23,079 nt of DNA from the IMG/VR virus record IMGVR_UViG_3300037586_000815, positions 1 through 23,079 of that record; one strand, 5' to 3'. Positions 1 to 5,278 of this stretch are shown in pieces (the stretch's first letter is position 1; every line of letters starts with the position of its first letter). Both the position numbers and the translations under genes were made by a program. Below the pieces are notes generated by a model. The model did not search any database, was not told the DNA's origin, and saw only the letters and a program-made list of their open reading frames with translations. Origin of the DNA: a virus.

Positions 1-11
1 ATCTCTCATCT

Positions 12-30
12 ATTTAGACTTAGTCTAAAT
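12..30. repeat. Perfect inverted repeat, 8-bp arms
   Basis: The arms ATTTAGAC and GTCTAAAT are perfectly complementary and separated by TTA. No T-tract follows directly on either strand, so it is not a clear terminator. It could be a protein-binding operator or a stem of a structured element. Two copies of ATTCTAAATAA follow at 51-61 and 85-95. Confidence 0.5.
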
Positions 31-168
31 TAAAATAGTTATATAGATTAATTCTAAATAATATATGATATGTTATTTATAATCATTCTAAATAAATAAA
101 TATATCTATGTACATAAATAAAATATATATACAATGATATAATATATATATATAATATATGATAATAC

Positions 169-180
169 TATGCGCGCATA
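169..180. repeat. 12-bp perfect palindrome TATGCGCGCATA
   Basis: The sequence TATGCGCGCATA equals its own reverse complement. Its GC-only core stands out in an otherwise A/T stretch. It lies immediately upstream of a TATATTTG promoter-like core at 187-194, so it is placed where a regulator could bind. Function is not known. Confidence 0.45.
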
Positions 181-186
181 ACAAAT

Positions 187-194
187 TATATTTG
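187..194 (+). promoter_or_regulatory. Possible Bacteroidota-type promoter core
   Basis: TATATTTG matches the TAnnTTTG core used by Bacteroidota sigma factors and is the same octamer found before several real genes in this window. No clear -33 TTG is seen at the usual spacing. Nothing clearly coding lies downstream on the + strand, so if active it would make a non-coding transcript or a very short ORF. In such AT-rich DNA a chance match is possible. Confidence 0.3.
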
Positions 195-201
195 TATCTG
201 T

Positions 202-211
202 GGACATGTCC
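202..211. repeat. 10-bp perfect palindrome GGACATGTCC
   Basis: GGACATGTCC is self-complementary. It begins the GC-rich island, just after the promoter-like core at 187-194, and would lie at or just after the start of any transcript from it. It is a candidate operator or recombination/replication site; this is inference from position only. Confidence 0.4.
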
Positions 212-312
212 GCGCTCGCGCCGTCGCTCGTTCGCATTGAGGAAACGATACAATACTATATTGATATATTCCATATCACACTAACCCCTGCGACGCATTC
301 CGTTTTTAGTTA

Positions 313-366
313 GTATTAATTCGCTACGGTTCTGTATATTGTCCCATCCCCAAGCAGAACTAATAC
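313..366 (+). other. Candidate structured RNA with alternative pairing
   Basis: GTATTAATTC at 313-322 can pair with GAACTAATAC at 357-366 (9 of 10 pairs). GTTCTG at 329-334 can pair with CAGAAC at 355-360, using some of the same right-hand bases, so the two helices exclude each other. A T-run follows at 368-373. This resembles a switchable RNA or attenuator on the + strand, but stems this short can arise by chance in AT-rich DNA. Confidence 0.2.
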
Positions 367-374
367 CTTTTTTA

Positions 375-396
375 TACCAACGTATATACCTTGGTA
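375..396. repeat. Inverted repeat TACCAA / TTGGTA
   Basis: TACCAA (375-380) and TTGGTA (391-396) are complementary across a 10-base loop. Related short inverted repeats follow at 492-504 (TACC-CATTT-GGTA) and 517-530 (CACC-CATATA-GGTG). The recurring ACC/GGT half-sites hint at repeated binding sites for one protein. No T-tract supports termination. Confidence 0.3.
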
Positions 397-533
397 ATAC
401 TATATATTATATGTTATATATATATATAGTTTATATATACTTAGTAGCACTACAAAGAAAGAATTAAAAATAAGAAAGAAAGTAACGACAGTACCCATTT
501 GGTATATAAGACACCCCACCCATATAGGTGTAT

Positions 534-564
534 AAACAAAAATAACCCCTATTTAAGGAGTTAT
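534..564 (-). terminator. Intrinsic terminator of the small-gene chain
   Basis: Read on the minus strand, ATAACTCC and GGGGTTAT form an 8-pair stem (one G-U) around a TTAAATA loop, followed at once by TTTTGTTT. It sits about 70 bases beyond the stop codon of the last minus-strand gene (632-967), where the chain from 2040 should end. Confidence 0.7.
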
Positions 565-576
565 CTTGTATTTCTG

Positions 577-591
577 GGGGTTGTATACCCC
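577..591. repeat. GC-rich hairpin GGGGT-TGTAT-ACCCC
   Basis: Five perfect pairs close a 5-base loop. On the + strand it is followed by TTTG, a weak T-tract, so it might terminate a rightward transcript from the non-coding region. On the minus strand it lies between the last stop codon and the stronger terminator at 534-564. Confidence 0.35.
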
Positions 592-631
592 TTTGTATCT
601 TAAAGTGTCTTAGAAGTGTTTAATTGAGCTA

Positions 632-967
632 TTAACTTGGGTCAGGACAAGTTGGTTTTTTACAACCACTACAGTCTTTTCCTTGGCTTTTACAGTCTCC
701 CATACATTTGTAATAGTTATACCACGCATTTTTACACTCATCAGATGTCTTCTCAGATGTCTTCTCAGATGTCTTCTTTGGAGGTATAGGCGGTCTACCC
801 GTACCATCATTATGTGGGTTTGCAGCTAATAACGCATTTAATTCATTTTGATATTTATTTATATGTTTTTGTATCTCTGCTTTTTCAGCACCTTTAGAGT
901 TCTTTAGATGTTCTTGTAGTTTAGCTATCTGAGCTCTTAATCTTACTATTTCGTCTTTAATCTCCAT
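632..967 (-). CDS. Small coiled-coil, cysteine-rich protein, unknown
   Basis: I do not recognise a family for this 111-aa protein. Residues about 1-48 form a charged helical, probably coiled-coil segment. Next comes a Pro-rich linker with DGTGRPPIPPKK, then TSEK tandem repeats encoded by a perfect 12-bp DNA repeat. The C-terminal 35 residues contain six cysteines, including CMGDC and CSGC pairs, which may bind a metal or form disulfides. It is the last gene of the minus-strand chain and is preceded by an A-rich leader rather than a Shine-Dalgarno. Stop is TAA and a terminator follows. Coding is supported by the A-rich leader, by spacing of 28 bases from the gene upstream, and by the biased, low-complexity but non-random composition. 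Its role could be virion-internal or early host takeover. Confidence 0.75.
   Translation of the reverse strand: MEIKDEIVRLRAQIAKLQEHLKNSKGAEKAEIQKHINKYQNELNALLAANPHNDGTGRPPIPPKKTSEKTSEKTSDECKNAWYNYYKCMGDCKSQGKDCSGCKKPTCPDPS
741..776 (-). repeat. Three perfect tandem copies of a 12-bp unit
   Basis: TCAGATGTCTTC on the + strand occurs three times head to tail (741-752, 753-764, 765-776). It encodes the four-residue TSEK-type repeat in the minus-strand gene. The unit is a multiple of three, so a change in copy number would lengthen or shorten the linker without breaking the frame. Confidence 0.85.
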
Positions 968-995
968 ATTATTTAGTTTTTTAATTTTTTATTTA

Positions 996-1265
996 CTATG
1001 CTTGAGGTGGTGCACCTTTACCTCCTCCTTGAGCTCCTCCTTGAACTTTTTTCATTAAGGCTTGAGCTTCTTCTTGAGTCATACATTTCATTTTAATAGC
1101 TTGCTTTAAAGCTTCAACTAACTTTTCCATATCTCCACTTTGAGCTATTTGCATAATTTGTTTTTTAACTTGGTCGCATTTACCTCCTGATTTTCTTGAC
1201 CCTCCACTTGATTCTTCATATTGAGCGTTGTCCATTGAACTTTGTCCATCTCTATTTTCTGGCAT
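996..1265 (-). CDS. Small helical protein with Gly-rich tail, unknown
   Basis: This 89-aa protein has no family I can name. The first 28 residues are polar and Ser/Gly-rich. Residues about 30-73 are predicted to be two amphipathic helices (a CDQVKKQI-type helix, then one around EALKQAIKMKC and EEAQALMKK), and the tail is Gly/Ala/Pro-rich. The arrangement suggests a small helical bundle with flexible ends, as in cargo or decoration proteins, but no function is shown. It ends with TAG followed directly by TAA; this is the only TAG stop among the genes here. Its leader is A-rich with no Shine-Dalgarno, and it lies 28 bases before the next gene of the chain. Confidence 0.72.
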   Translation of the reverse strand: MPENRDGQSSMDNAQYEESSGGSRKSGGKCDQVKKQIMQIAQSGDMEKLVEALKQAIKMKCMTQEEAQALMKKVQGGAQGGGKGAPPQA

Positions 1266-1299
1266 AATTTCTAATTTTTATTTATTTGTTATTATTTAT

Positions 1300-1587
1300 T
1301 TAACTTCTTGTACCAGTGGAAGTAGACTTTCTAGTTCCTGTTCCTGGTGATTTTCTATTTTTTGGATAGTTATGTTTAACTCCTTTCTTTCTACCTCCCT
1401 CTCCTTTCTTACCTCTATTTATAGAAGCTTTAACGAATCCTGTTATCTTACCTCCACAATGAGAAGCGTCTTTACCATCTCCATTACCATATGTACCTTT
1501 TTCTCTATTGTACTTATTAAGAAGTACACGTCTTTTACGCCTAGACTTCTTTTCGTTACGATATTCTTTTTTATAATCTCTAGGCAT
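1300..1587 (-). CDS. Basic phage protein, degenerate HNH-like
   Basis: The 95-aa product is very basic. It begins MPRDYKKEY, an opening I associate with a family of small phage proteins often annotated as HNH-like. Those proteins continue with a basic helix and a GDGKD-H motif; here GDGKDASH is present at about residues 37-44. The later asparagine/histidine residues expected of an active HNH nuclease are not evident, so it may bind DNA or virion components rather than cut. The C-terminus is low complexity and carries GTGTRK, closely matching the tail of the protein at 1705-2040. The start lies two bases after the stop of the tiny Cys-rich ORF, so its translation is probably coupled to it. Family link is from memory of the motif. 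Confidence 0.7.
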   Translation of the reverse strand: MPRDYKKEYRNEKKSRRKRRVLLNKYNREKGTYGNGDGKDASHCGGKITGFVKASINRGKKGEGGRKKGVKHNYPKNRKSPGTGTRKSTSTGTRS

Positions 1588-1589
1588 AA

Positions 1590-1661
1590 TTACTTATTAC
1601 AAGTACAATTATTCTTTCTTTTACGACACTTAGGGCATAATTTACTACAACCACATCCCAT
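1590..1661 (-). CDS. Tiny Cys-rich zinc-knuckle-like peptide (23 aa)
   Basis: The peptide starts MGCGCSKLCPKC and ends NNCTCNK. It has six cysteines in 23 residues, in the order CxC, CxxC, CxC, joined by a basic RKRK patch. This is the pattern of a small zinc-binding peptide. The ATG shares one base with the stop of the 14-codon ORF upstream (TAATG), and the next gene starts two bases after its stop, so it is tightly packed inside the chain and not spacer. It may be made by re-initiation, or by -1 frameshifting from the upstream ORF at the A7 run (1671-1677), which would give a 39-residue fusion. Function unknown. Confidence 0.55.
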   Translation of the reverse strand: MGCGCSKLCPKCRKRKNNCTCNK

Positions 1662-1705
1662 TAGTATCCTTTTTTTACTGGTTTCTTTTTCTTTCTTTTT
1701 ACCAT
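1661..1705 (-). CDS. Very short lysine-rich peptide (14 aa)
   Basis: The ORF reads MVKRKKKKPVKKGY. Its ATG overlaps the TAA of the gene at 1705-2040 by one base, and its own TAA overlaps the ATG of the Cys-rich peptide by one base, a TAATG arrangement repeated twice in a row. It ends in GTA AAA AAA GGA, an A AAA AAA slippery heptamer in the correct phase for a -1 shift into the Cys-rich frame. It could be a DNA/RNA-binding basic peptide, the N-terminal half of a fusion, or a coupling leader. It is so short that coding is inferred from arrangement only. Confidence 0.4.
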   Translation of the reverse strand: MVKRKKKKPVKKGY

Positions 1706-2040
1706 TATGATATTTGTTTTCTAGTTCCTGTACCATGAGATGGTTCATTATAAGAAGTGTCAAGACTTTCTGAAGTTTGACTAGTCTTCTTCACTGCTCC
1801 AACTCCTGGTTTTTCTGTTGCTTTACTTTCTGTTGATTTTGTTTTCTTATTCTTTTTCATACAAGCTTTGATATCAATTCTTAATTGTTTGATAGCTTGC
1901 TCAGCAGTATAAATATCTTCTTGTACAGACTTATTAACCTCTCCACTAACAGTTGAATCATTTAGTTTTTTTTTAAGAAGTCTTATATCATCTTCTTTTT
2001 TACGTTTACTTTCTCTCATTGAACGACATGGGTCTGACAT
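1705..2040 (-). CDS. Lysine-rich helical protein, unknown
   Basis: This 111-aa protein heads the minus-strand chain. Residues about 5-65 look helical and highly charged, with a probable coiled coil. Residues 66-111 are Ser/Thr/Lys-rich and probably disordered, ending in GTGTRKQIS. The GTGTRK tail recurs in the protein at 1300-1587, although the rest of the two sequences differs. It is transcribed from a well-formed promoter (TTG, 19 bases, TATATTTG) between 2070 and 2099 and has an A-rich leader. I do not recognise a family; small, basic and partly disordered would suit a host-takeover or nucleic-acid-associated protein. Confidence 0.75.
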   Translation of the reverse strand: MSDPCRSMRESKRKKEDDIRLLKKKLNDSTVSGEVNKSVQEDIYTAEQAIKQLRIDIKACMKKNKKTKSTESKATEKPGVGAVKKTSQTSESLDTSYNEPSHGTGTRKQIS

Positions 2041-2069
2041 AATTTTTAATTTTTATTATTTTTATTTTA

Positions 2070-2099
2070 CAAATATAGTGAAAAACTATTTACTAACAA
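2070..2099 (-). promoter_or_regulatory. Promoter for the minus-strand small-gene chain
   Basis: Read on the minus strand, TTG at 2099-2097 is followed after 19 bases by TATATTTG at 2077-2070. This matches the Bacteroidota TTG / TAnnTTTG pattern. It lies 30 bases before the start codon at 2040 and faces away from the + strand promoter core at 2125-2132, forming a divergent control region. Confidence 0.7.
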
Positions 2100-2124
2100 A
2101 ACATATTCTTTTAAATAATTTTCT

Positions 2125-2132
2125 TATATTTG
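2125..2132 (+). promoter_or_regulatory. Promoter core for the 2153-3811 operon
   Basis: TATATTTG followed by TATT lies 20 bases before the first start codon of the + strand block. A -33 TTG at the usual distance is not clear. Its position, and a matching core facing the other way at 2070-2077, support it. Confidence 0.6.
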
Positions 2133-2152
2133 TATTATAAATTAAATTAAAA

Positions 2153-2383
2153 ATGAAAAAACCCAGCATAATACATCAAGCTTGGAATCTAAGTAAATCA
2201 ATAGTAGAGTATACTAAATCTGGATTTAAAAATACATCAGAAGATAAGTATAAAGAACGTCTTACTATATGTGATAATTGTGAACTCCTTGATAAAAAGA
2301 ATGGAAGTTGTTCTGTTTGTGGATGTATAATGTCGGTGAAGGCAAAATGGGATGTAGAAAAATGTCCTAAAGAAAAATGGTAA
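2153..2383 (+). CDS. Small phage zinc-ribbon protein
   Basis: The 76-aa protein has an N-terminal helical part and a cysteine cluster with C40-x2-C43, C53-x2-C56-G-C58 and C71, ending WDVEKCPKEKW. The pattern CxxC...CxxCGC...K..W....CP..KW is one I recognise from small, uncharacterised zinc-ribbon proteins common in tailed phage genomes. It probably binds zinc through these cysteines. It is the first gene of a five-gene + strand operon, preceded by an A-rich leader and the promoter core at 2125-2132. Its role is unknown; nucleic-acid binding or a structural accessory role are both possible. Confidence 0.85.
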   Translation: MKKPSIIHQAWNLSKSIVEYTKSGFKNTSEDKYKERLTICDNCELLDKKNGSCSVCGCIMSVKAKWDVEKCPKEKW

Positions 2384-2401
2384 TAATTAAAATAAATTAA
2401 A

Positions 2402-2671
2402 ATGGATATAGCTGAAGGTTTAATAAGAAAGGTTATTGTTTCCGCAGGAGATAGAGATATAACGTATCTTAGAGGACAAACAATAGCAAAAGGAGCTTTG
2501 AAAATTGTAGATATTACATTTGATAAAGCGTACTCAGAACACTATCAAGAAGCTAGATATAATATATATGTAGTCCCAAGTGGTGAGAAATATACTAGAT
2601 TATGGAAATCAATACCTGGGAATAAGTGTGTACCAGAATATGAATTAGGAATTGAAAAACAAATATCATGA
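2402..2671 (+). CDS. Small protein of unknown function
   Basis: This 89-aa protein is not recognised. It has a mixed alpha/beta pattern with no membrane segment, no cysteine cluster and no obvious motif. It begins 18 bases after the zinc-ribbon gene and its TGA stop overlaps the ATG of the GroES-like gene (ATGA), so the two are probably translationally coupled. Coupling suggests it could act with the co-chaperonin or be needed at a similar level; that is inference. Confidence 0.75.
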   Translation: MDIAEGLIRKVIVSAGDRDITYLRGQTIAKGALKIVDITFDKAYSEHYQEARYNIYVVPSGEKYTRLWKSIPGNKCVPEYELGIEKQIS

Positions 2672-3240
2672 TAAAAAGTGCAATGGGTAATGTAGTTCTT
2701 ATAGAACTAGAAACAGAAACAGAAGATAAATATAAGATGTCTAACGGCACTGAACTATGGTTAGATACAGATTTAGATAGACTATGGCATGCTAGACAAC
2801 ATGGTATAGTAAGACATATACCTCCAAATCCAGATAAGAGAGTTAAGGATAATATAGATTTACAAAAAGGAGATAAGGTATTTATACATCATCTTGTAAT
2901 AGATAAAGCTGTTGAAATAGAAGGAGATAAGTATTATAAATGTGATATAGACCAAATATATGCTTATGAAAGAGATGGTAAGATAACTATGTTAATGGAT
3001 TTTATTTTTGTGGAGCCAGTTAAAGATGAAGATATAGTTTCAGAATCAGGTATTATAACAAAAACAAAACAAGAAGAGTTAATAGATAGAGGTATAGTTA
3101 GATATACGAATCAATTCACCGAAGGTTTCAATATAGGAGATAAAATTCTTTTTGAAAAGAACTCAAATTATAAAATGAAAATTAACGATAAACACTTTTA
3201 TAGGATGAGAAATAGTAATGCTATGTGCGTTTTAGGATAA
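2668..3240 (+). CDS. GroES-like co-chaperonin with two tandem domains
   Basis: The 190-aa protein appears to contain two GroES-type units. Unit 2 (about residues 108-190) follows the GroES order closely: a FIFVEPV strand, a mobile-loop-like stretch with SESGIITK (the place of GroES GGIVLP), then GIVRY, IGDKILF and a closing strand to AMCVLG. Unit 1 (about 5-105) has the same order with a longer loop: VVLIELE, GIVRHIPP, KGDKVFIHH, YYKCDIDQIYAY. GroES is about 95 aa, so the length fits two copies. T4 gp31 and related phage co-chaperonins replace GroES on host GroEL to fold the capsid protein; the same role is plausible here. Starts overlap neighbours (ATGA upstream, TAATG downstream). Family call is from motif reading. 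Confidence 0.72.
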   Translation: MIKSAMGNVVLIELETETEDKYKMSNGTELWLDTDLDRLWHARQHGIVRHIPPNPDKRVKDNIDLQKGDKVFIHHLVIDKAVEIEGDKYYKCDIDQIYAYERDGKITMLMDFIFVEPVKDEDIVSESGIITKTKQEELIDRGIVRYTNQFTEGFNIGDKILFEKNSNYKMKINDKHFYRMRNSNAMCVLG

Positions 3241-3539
3241 TGGAAAAGAAAACAGAAATACAATTGTATGTAGAGGAAACAAGTAGTCAACTTGTAGACG
3301 CTGCTAAAGAAGGAATATCTACATTAATAGCAGATGTTAGAAGACCTATAGCTGATGATGTAGCTGATGAGAGAAGAAAATCTGCATTAGAGTCTAAGAA
3401 GAAAGCATTTATGGATGCTCAAGAAATGTTAACAGCTCTTGTGCATTTAGATAACAAAATGAAAGGAGAACAAGTACAAGAGGATAATAATAAGGATAAC
3501 CACTTTAAAGGTGGTGCCGCTGAAAAATTTGCAAAATGA
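3240..3539 (+). CDS. Small helical acidic protein, unknown
   Basis: I place the start at 3240, where ATG shares a base with the stop of the co-chaperonin gene (TAATG). The upstream in-frame ATG at 3225 lies inside that gene and would add only five residues. The 99-aa product is almost wholly helical with many Lys/Glu/Ala residues, then a hydrophilic tail with QEDNNKDN. No family is recognised. Its stop overlaps the next start (ATGA), so it belongs to the same coupled operon. Confidence 0.75.
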   Translation: MEKKTEIQLYVEETSSQLVDAAKEGISTLIADVRRPIADDVADERRKSALESKKKAFMDAQEMLTALVHLDNKMKGEQVQEDNNKDNHFKGGAAEKFAK

Positions 3540-3811
3540 AAAGACCATTAGATAAATTAGATGATTTCCAACATAGAGAAGAGATTATAAATAATACAAT
3601 GCATTATTCATATCTACTTATTACAAATCAAATTACATTTGCTGAATTACTTGATTTATCAACAATCAAGGGATTTGGACTTATATTTGACCCAGAAGAC
3701 CCTAATCTTAATGAAGATGAAATAATAGACACACTTCTAGACCACTTTATATACCTAGAAGAATACGAGAAGTGTCAAGACTTAATAGAAATCAAAAAAG
3801 TAAAAAAATAA
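3536..3811 (+). CDS. Small acidic protein, unknown
   Basis: The 91-aa protein is acidic and helical, with DPEDPNLNEDEIID in the centre and EEYEKCQDLIEIKK near the end. Such short EEYEKC-type helical proteins occur in many phage genomes without a known function. It is the last gene of the 2153-3811 operon; a bidirectional terminator begins just after its stop. It starts within the stop codon of the gene before. Confidence 0.75.
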   Translation: MKRPLDKLDDFQHREEIINNTMHYSYLLITNQITFAELLDLSTIKGFGLIFDPEDPNLNEDEIIDTLLDHFIYLEEYEKCQDLIEIKKVKK

Positions 3812-3812
3812 A

Positions 3813-3840
3813 AAAAGGGACATAAAGTCCCTTTTCTTTT
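3813..3840. terminator. Bidirectional intrinsic terminator
   Basis: AAAAGGGAC (3813-3821) pairs with GTCCCTTTT (3827-3835) around an ATAAA loop. A T-rich run follows on the + strand, and on the minus strand the stem is followed by T-rich sequence as well. It lies between two converging genes, ending at 3811 (+) and 3856 (-), and can serve both. Confidence 0.85.
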
Positions 3841-3855
3841 AACATTTAACTTTAG

Positions 3856-4080
3856 TTATTTCTTTTCTAGAAGTTGATACATAACTACAAGAGCTATAAG
3901 TCCTACCACTCCATTATCTCCGAACATCTTAATTAAATCCATTACGTTTTCAATTACAGACATTCCAAATACTGGACTCCCGAATAAAACTTCCGCAATA
4001 ATACCAAAGGATAATAATCCTACTAATAGTGTTGTCATTTTACCAAAGAAATTGTTTACCATGTTAAATACATTTTCCAT
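3856..4080 (-). CDS. Small two-helix membrane protein, possible holin
   Basis: The 74-aa product has two hydrophobic segments, at about residues 16-34 (TTLLVGLLSFGIIAEVLFG) and 56-71 (NGVVGLIALVVMYQLL), and a short basic end (EKK). Size and topology match small phage holins, which open the inner membrane for lysis, but no lysis enzyme is visible next to it, so this is only a candidate role. The leader is A-rich. No promoter core is seen directly upstream; a hairpin at 4123-4146 lies between it and the minus-strand gene at 4201-5199, so it may depend on readthrough. Confidence 0.7.
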   Translation of the reverse strand: MENVFNMVNNFFGKMTTLLVGLLSFGIIAEVLFGSPVFGMSVIENVMDLIKMFGDNGVVGLIALVVMYQLLEKK

Positions 4081-4122
4081 TTTTTTGTTTTTTTAGTTAA
4101 TAAAAAGTTATTAATAAAACAT

Positions 4123-4146
4123 ACCCCTGATATTTCTATCAAGGGT
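4123..4146 (-). terminator. Hairpin with GAAA loop, terminator or attenuator
   Basis: Read on the minus strand, ACCCTTGATA pairs with TATCAGGGGT (10 pairs, one G-U) around a GAAA tetraloop. It is followed by ATGTTTTATT, an interrupted T-tract. It lies 55 bases after the stop of 4201-5199 and before the start of the membrane-protein gene, so it probably ends most transcripts and limits expression of the latter. Confidence 0.65.
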
Positions 4147-4200
4147 AGTTCGTTTGTTTTGCCATATTAAATGGACTTTTTAATTTTATTTAATTAAGAA

Positions 4201-5199
4201 TTATGTTGTTTGTGATGCTTCAGTTGACCCTACTACATTTGATAAAGAATCATCAATTACTAATGTGTCAAGTCCATTCTTACCAGAACCTTTCATAAGA
4301 AGATAAGTATCTCCTCCACTTTCATAAGCACTTATAACATTCTTTAATCTAAGTAATCCAGAAGCAGAAACATCTGGGAAGCTAACTGTATTTCCGTTAA
4401 CAGTTAAACTTAAAAGACTTTCAGGACCTCCTTTTCCACCAATATGGTCTATAAAGTAAGTCACTGTTGTTCCATCTCCAAAATCTTCATTGATTTGTAG
4501 AAAATCAACAAATGGACTATCAAATCCTGCGTGATTAGTATTTGAAGCATCATACCACATCCAGAAATCATTTGAACCACTTCCATCTTCATAAACTAAT
4601 ATAGCTCTATCAAGATTAATCATCATATTTTCAACTGTTGTTCCTGTGGATACTCCATTTTTAGTTTCTACATTTACACTCATTAATTGATTAGATAATG
4701 CTGCTATTGAAATAGCTGGTGTTCCAGAACATGTTTCAACTGTTTCAATATCAACAGGGCGAGCAGATGACATTCTATCTGCATATTTAACTATTCCTCT
4801 AACTTTAAATGCTTTACATGTATCGGTAAAATTAGCACCTATACCAACTCCACTTCCTGCTTCAGAGGTTGATATTTTAATTGTATCCACTGTAGGAACT
4901 TCAATTACTGCATAAATTAATTCAGCAGTAACATTTGAAGGAGTACCATCTCCTGAATCCCGAAATAAAATGCGGTCGTTTATTGCTAGACCATGAGCTA
5001 CGATTGTGATTGTTTCAGCAGCATCACTAGCTGCGGTAACATCTGTTAGTGCATATTCTTTATTTGTTCCATAAATAATATGCTCAGTGTTGAATCCCAT
5101 TTCTTGTCCGATTGCATTCAAAGATGCTCCACTCCCTGTATAACTACCAAGGGTTTTCCCATCTCTTGACCAAACGCTCAGACTTATAAAATTTGCCAT
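4201..5199 (-). CDS. Beta-rich virion-type protein, unknown
   Basis: The 332-aa protein is rich in Gly, Ser, Thr and Asp and dominated by predicted beta strands, as in phage fibre, decoration or tail proteins. Residues about 64-105 contain HGLAINDRILFRDSG followed by IYAVIEVPTVDTIKIS, a pattern that resembles a short domain repeated in many phage tail/head fibre proteins. No enzyme motif, signal peptide or membrane segment is seen. It is transcribed away from the terminase gene, probably from the promoter core at 5239-5246. Being divergent from the main virion operon it may be regulated separately, for example as a decoration or host-contact protein. The family is not identified. Confidence 0.75.
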   Translation of the reverse strand: MANFISLSVWSRDGKTLGSYTGSGASLNAIGQEMGFNTEHIIYGTNKEYALTDVTAASDAAETITIVAHGLAINDRILFRDSGDGTPSNVTAELIYAVIEVPTVDTIKISTSEAGSGVGIGANFTDTCKAFKVRGIVKYADRMSSARPVDIETVETCSGTPAISIAALSNQLMSVNVETKNGVSTGTTVENMMINLDRAILVYEDGSGSNDFWMWYDASNTNHAGFDSPFVDFLQINEDFGDGTTVTYFIDHIGGKGGPESLLSLTVNGNTVSFPDVSASGLLRLKNVISAYESGGDTYLLMKGSGKNGLDTLVIDDSLSNVVGSTEASQTT

Positions 5200-5238
5200 T
5201 TGTTTATTTTTTTAATTATTAAAAGATTGATTGTTGTA

Positions 5239-5246
5239 CAAATATA
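5239..5246 (-). promoter_or_regulatory. Promoter core for the minus-strand 5199 gene
   Basis: On the minus strand the sequence reads TATATTTGTAC, 40 bases before the start codon at 5199. A -33 TTG at the usual spacing is not clear. It faces away from the core at 5279-5286, so the interval between the two genes is a compact divergent control region. Confidence 0.55.
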
Positions 5247-5278
5247 ATTATATTCTGGGTAAATTCCTAATAATTTAC

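Larger units (their letters stand above)
1..600. other. Long non-coding AT-rich region
   Basis: No convincing gene is seen here on either strand. Most of it is alternating A/T sequence, interrupted by a short GC-rich island at about 202-235 and by several small inverted repeats, listed separately. The minus-strand gene chain beginning at 2040 ends just to the right, and a terminator for it lies at 534-564. A long spacer next to small genes could hold an origin, a regulatory RNA or a gene-block boundary, but nothing in the sequence decides between these. No tRNA was recognised. Confidence 0.6.

Noticed and set aside
83-274. Minus-strand ORF of 63 codons in the non-coding region
   Set aside because: The translation is a run of Tyr, Ile and Leu typical of AT-rich spacer, plus an Arg-rich patch from the GC island. 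It has no A-rich leader like the real genes and lies beyond the terminator at 534-564.
206-313. Plus-strand 35-codon ORF starting MSALAPSLVRIEE just after the TATATTTG core
   Set aside because: It begins only 12 bases after the promoter-like core, so it would be nearly leaderless, and its first codons are GC-rich and unlike the other genes. A chance ORF is more likely, though a transcript could still exist.
610-810. Minus-strand ORF of 66 codons overlapping the gene at 632-967
   Set aside because: It is the out-of-frame reading of the real gene; its Arg/His repeats come from the TSEK tandem repeat read in another frame.
996-1001. TAG stop recoding, as known in some crAss-like phages
   Set aside because: Only one gene ends in TAG, with TAA directly after it, and the late genes are open without internal TAG or TGA. 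Nothing supports a changed genetic code in this window.
1372-1710. Plus-strand ORF of 112 codons opposite the small minus-strand genes
   Set aside because: It is antisense to lysine-rich genes, which gives Phe/Leu/Ser-rich nonsense; the minus-strand chain has proper leaders and coupled starts.
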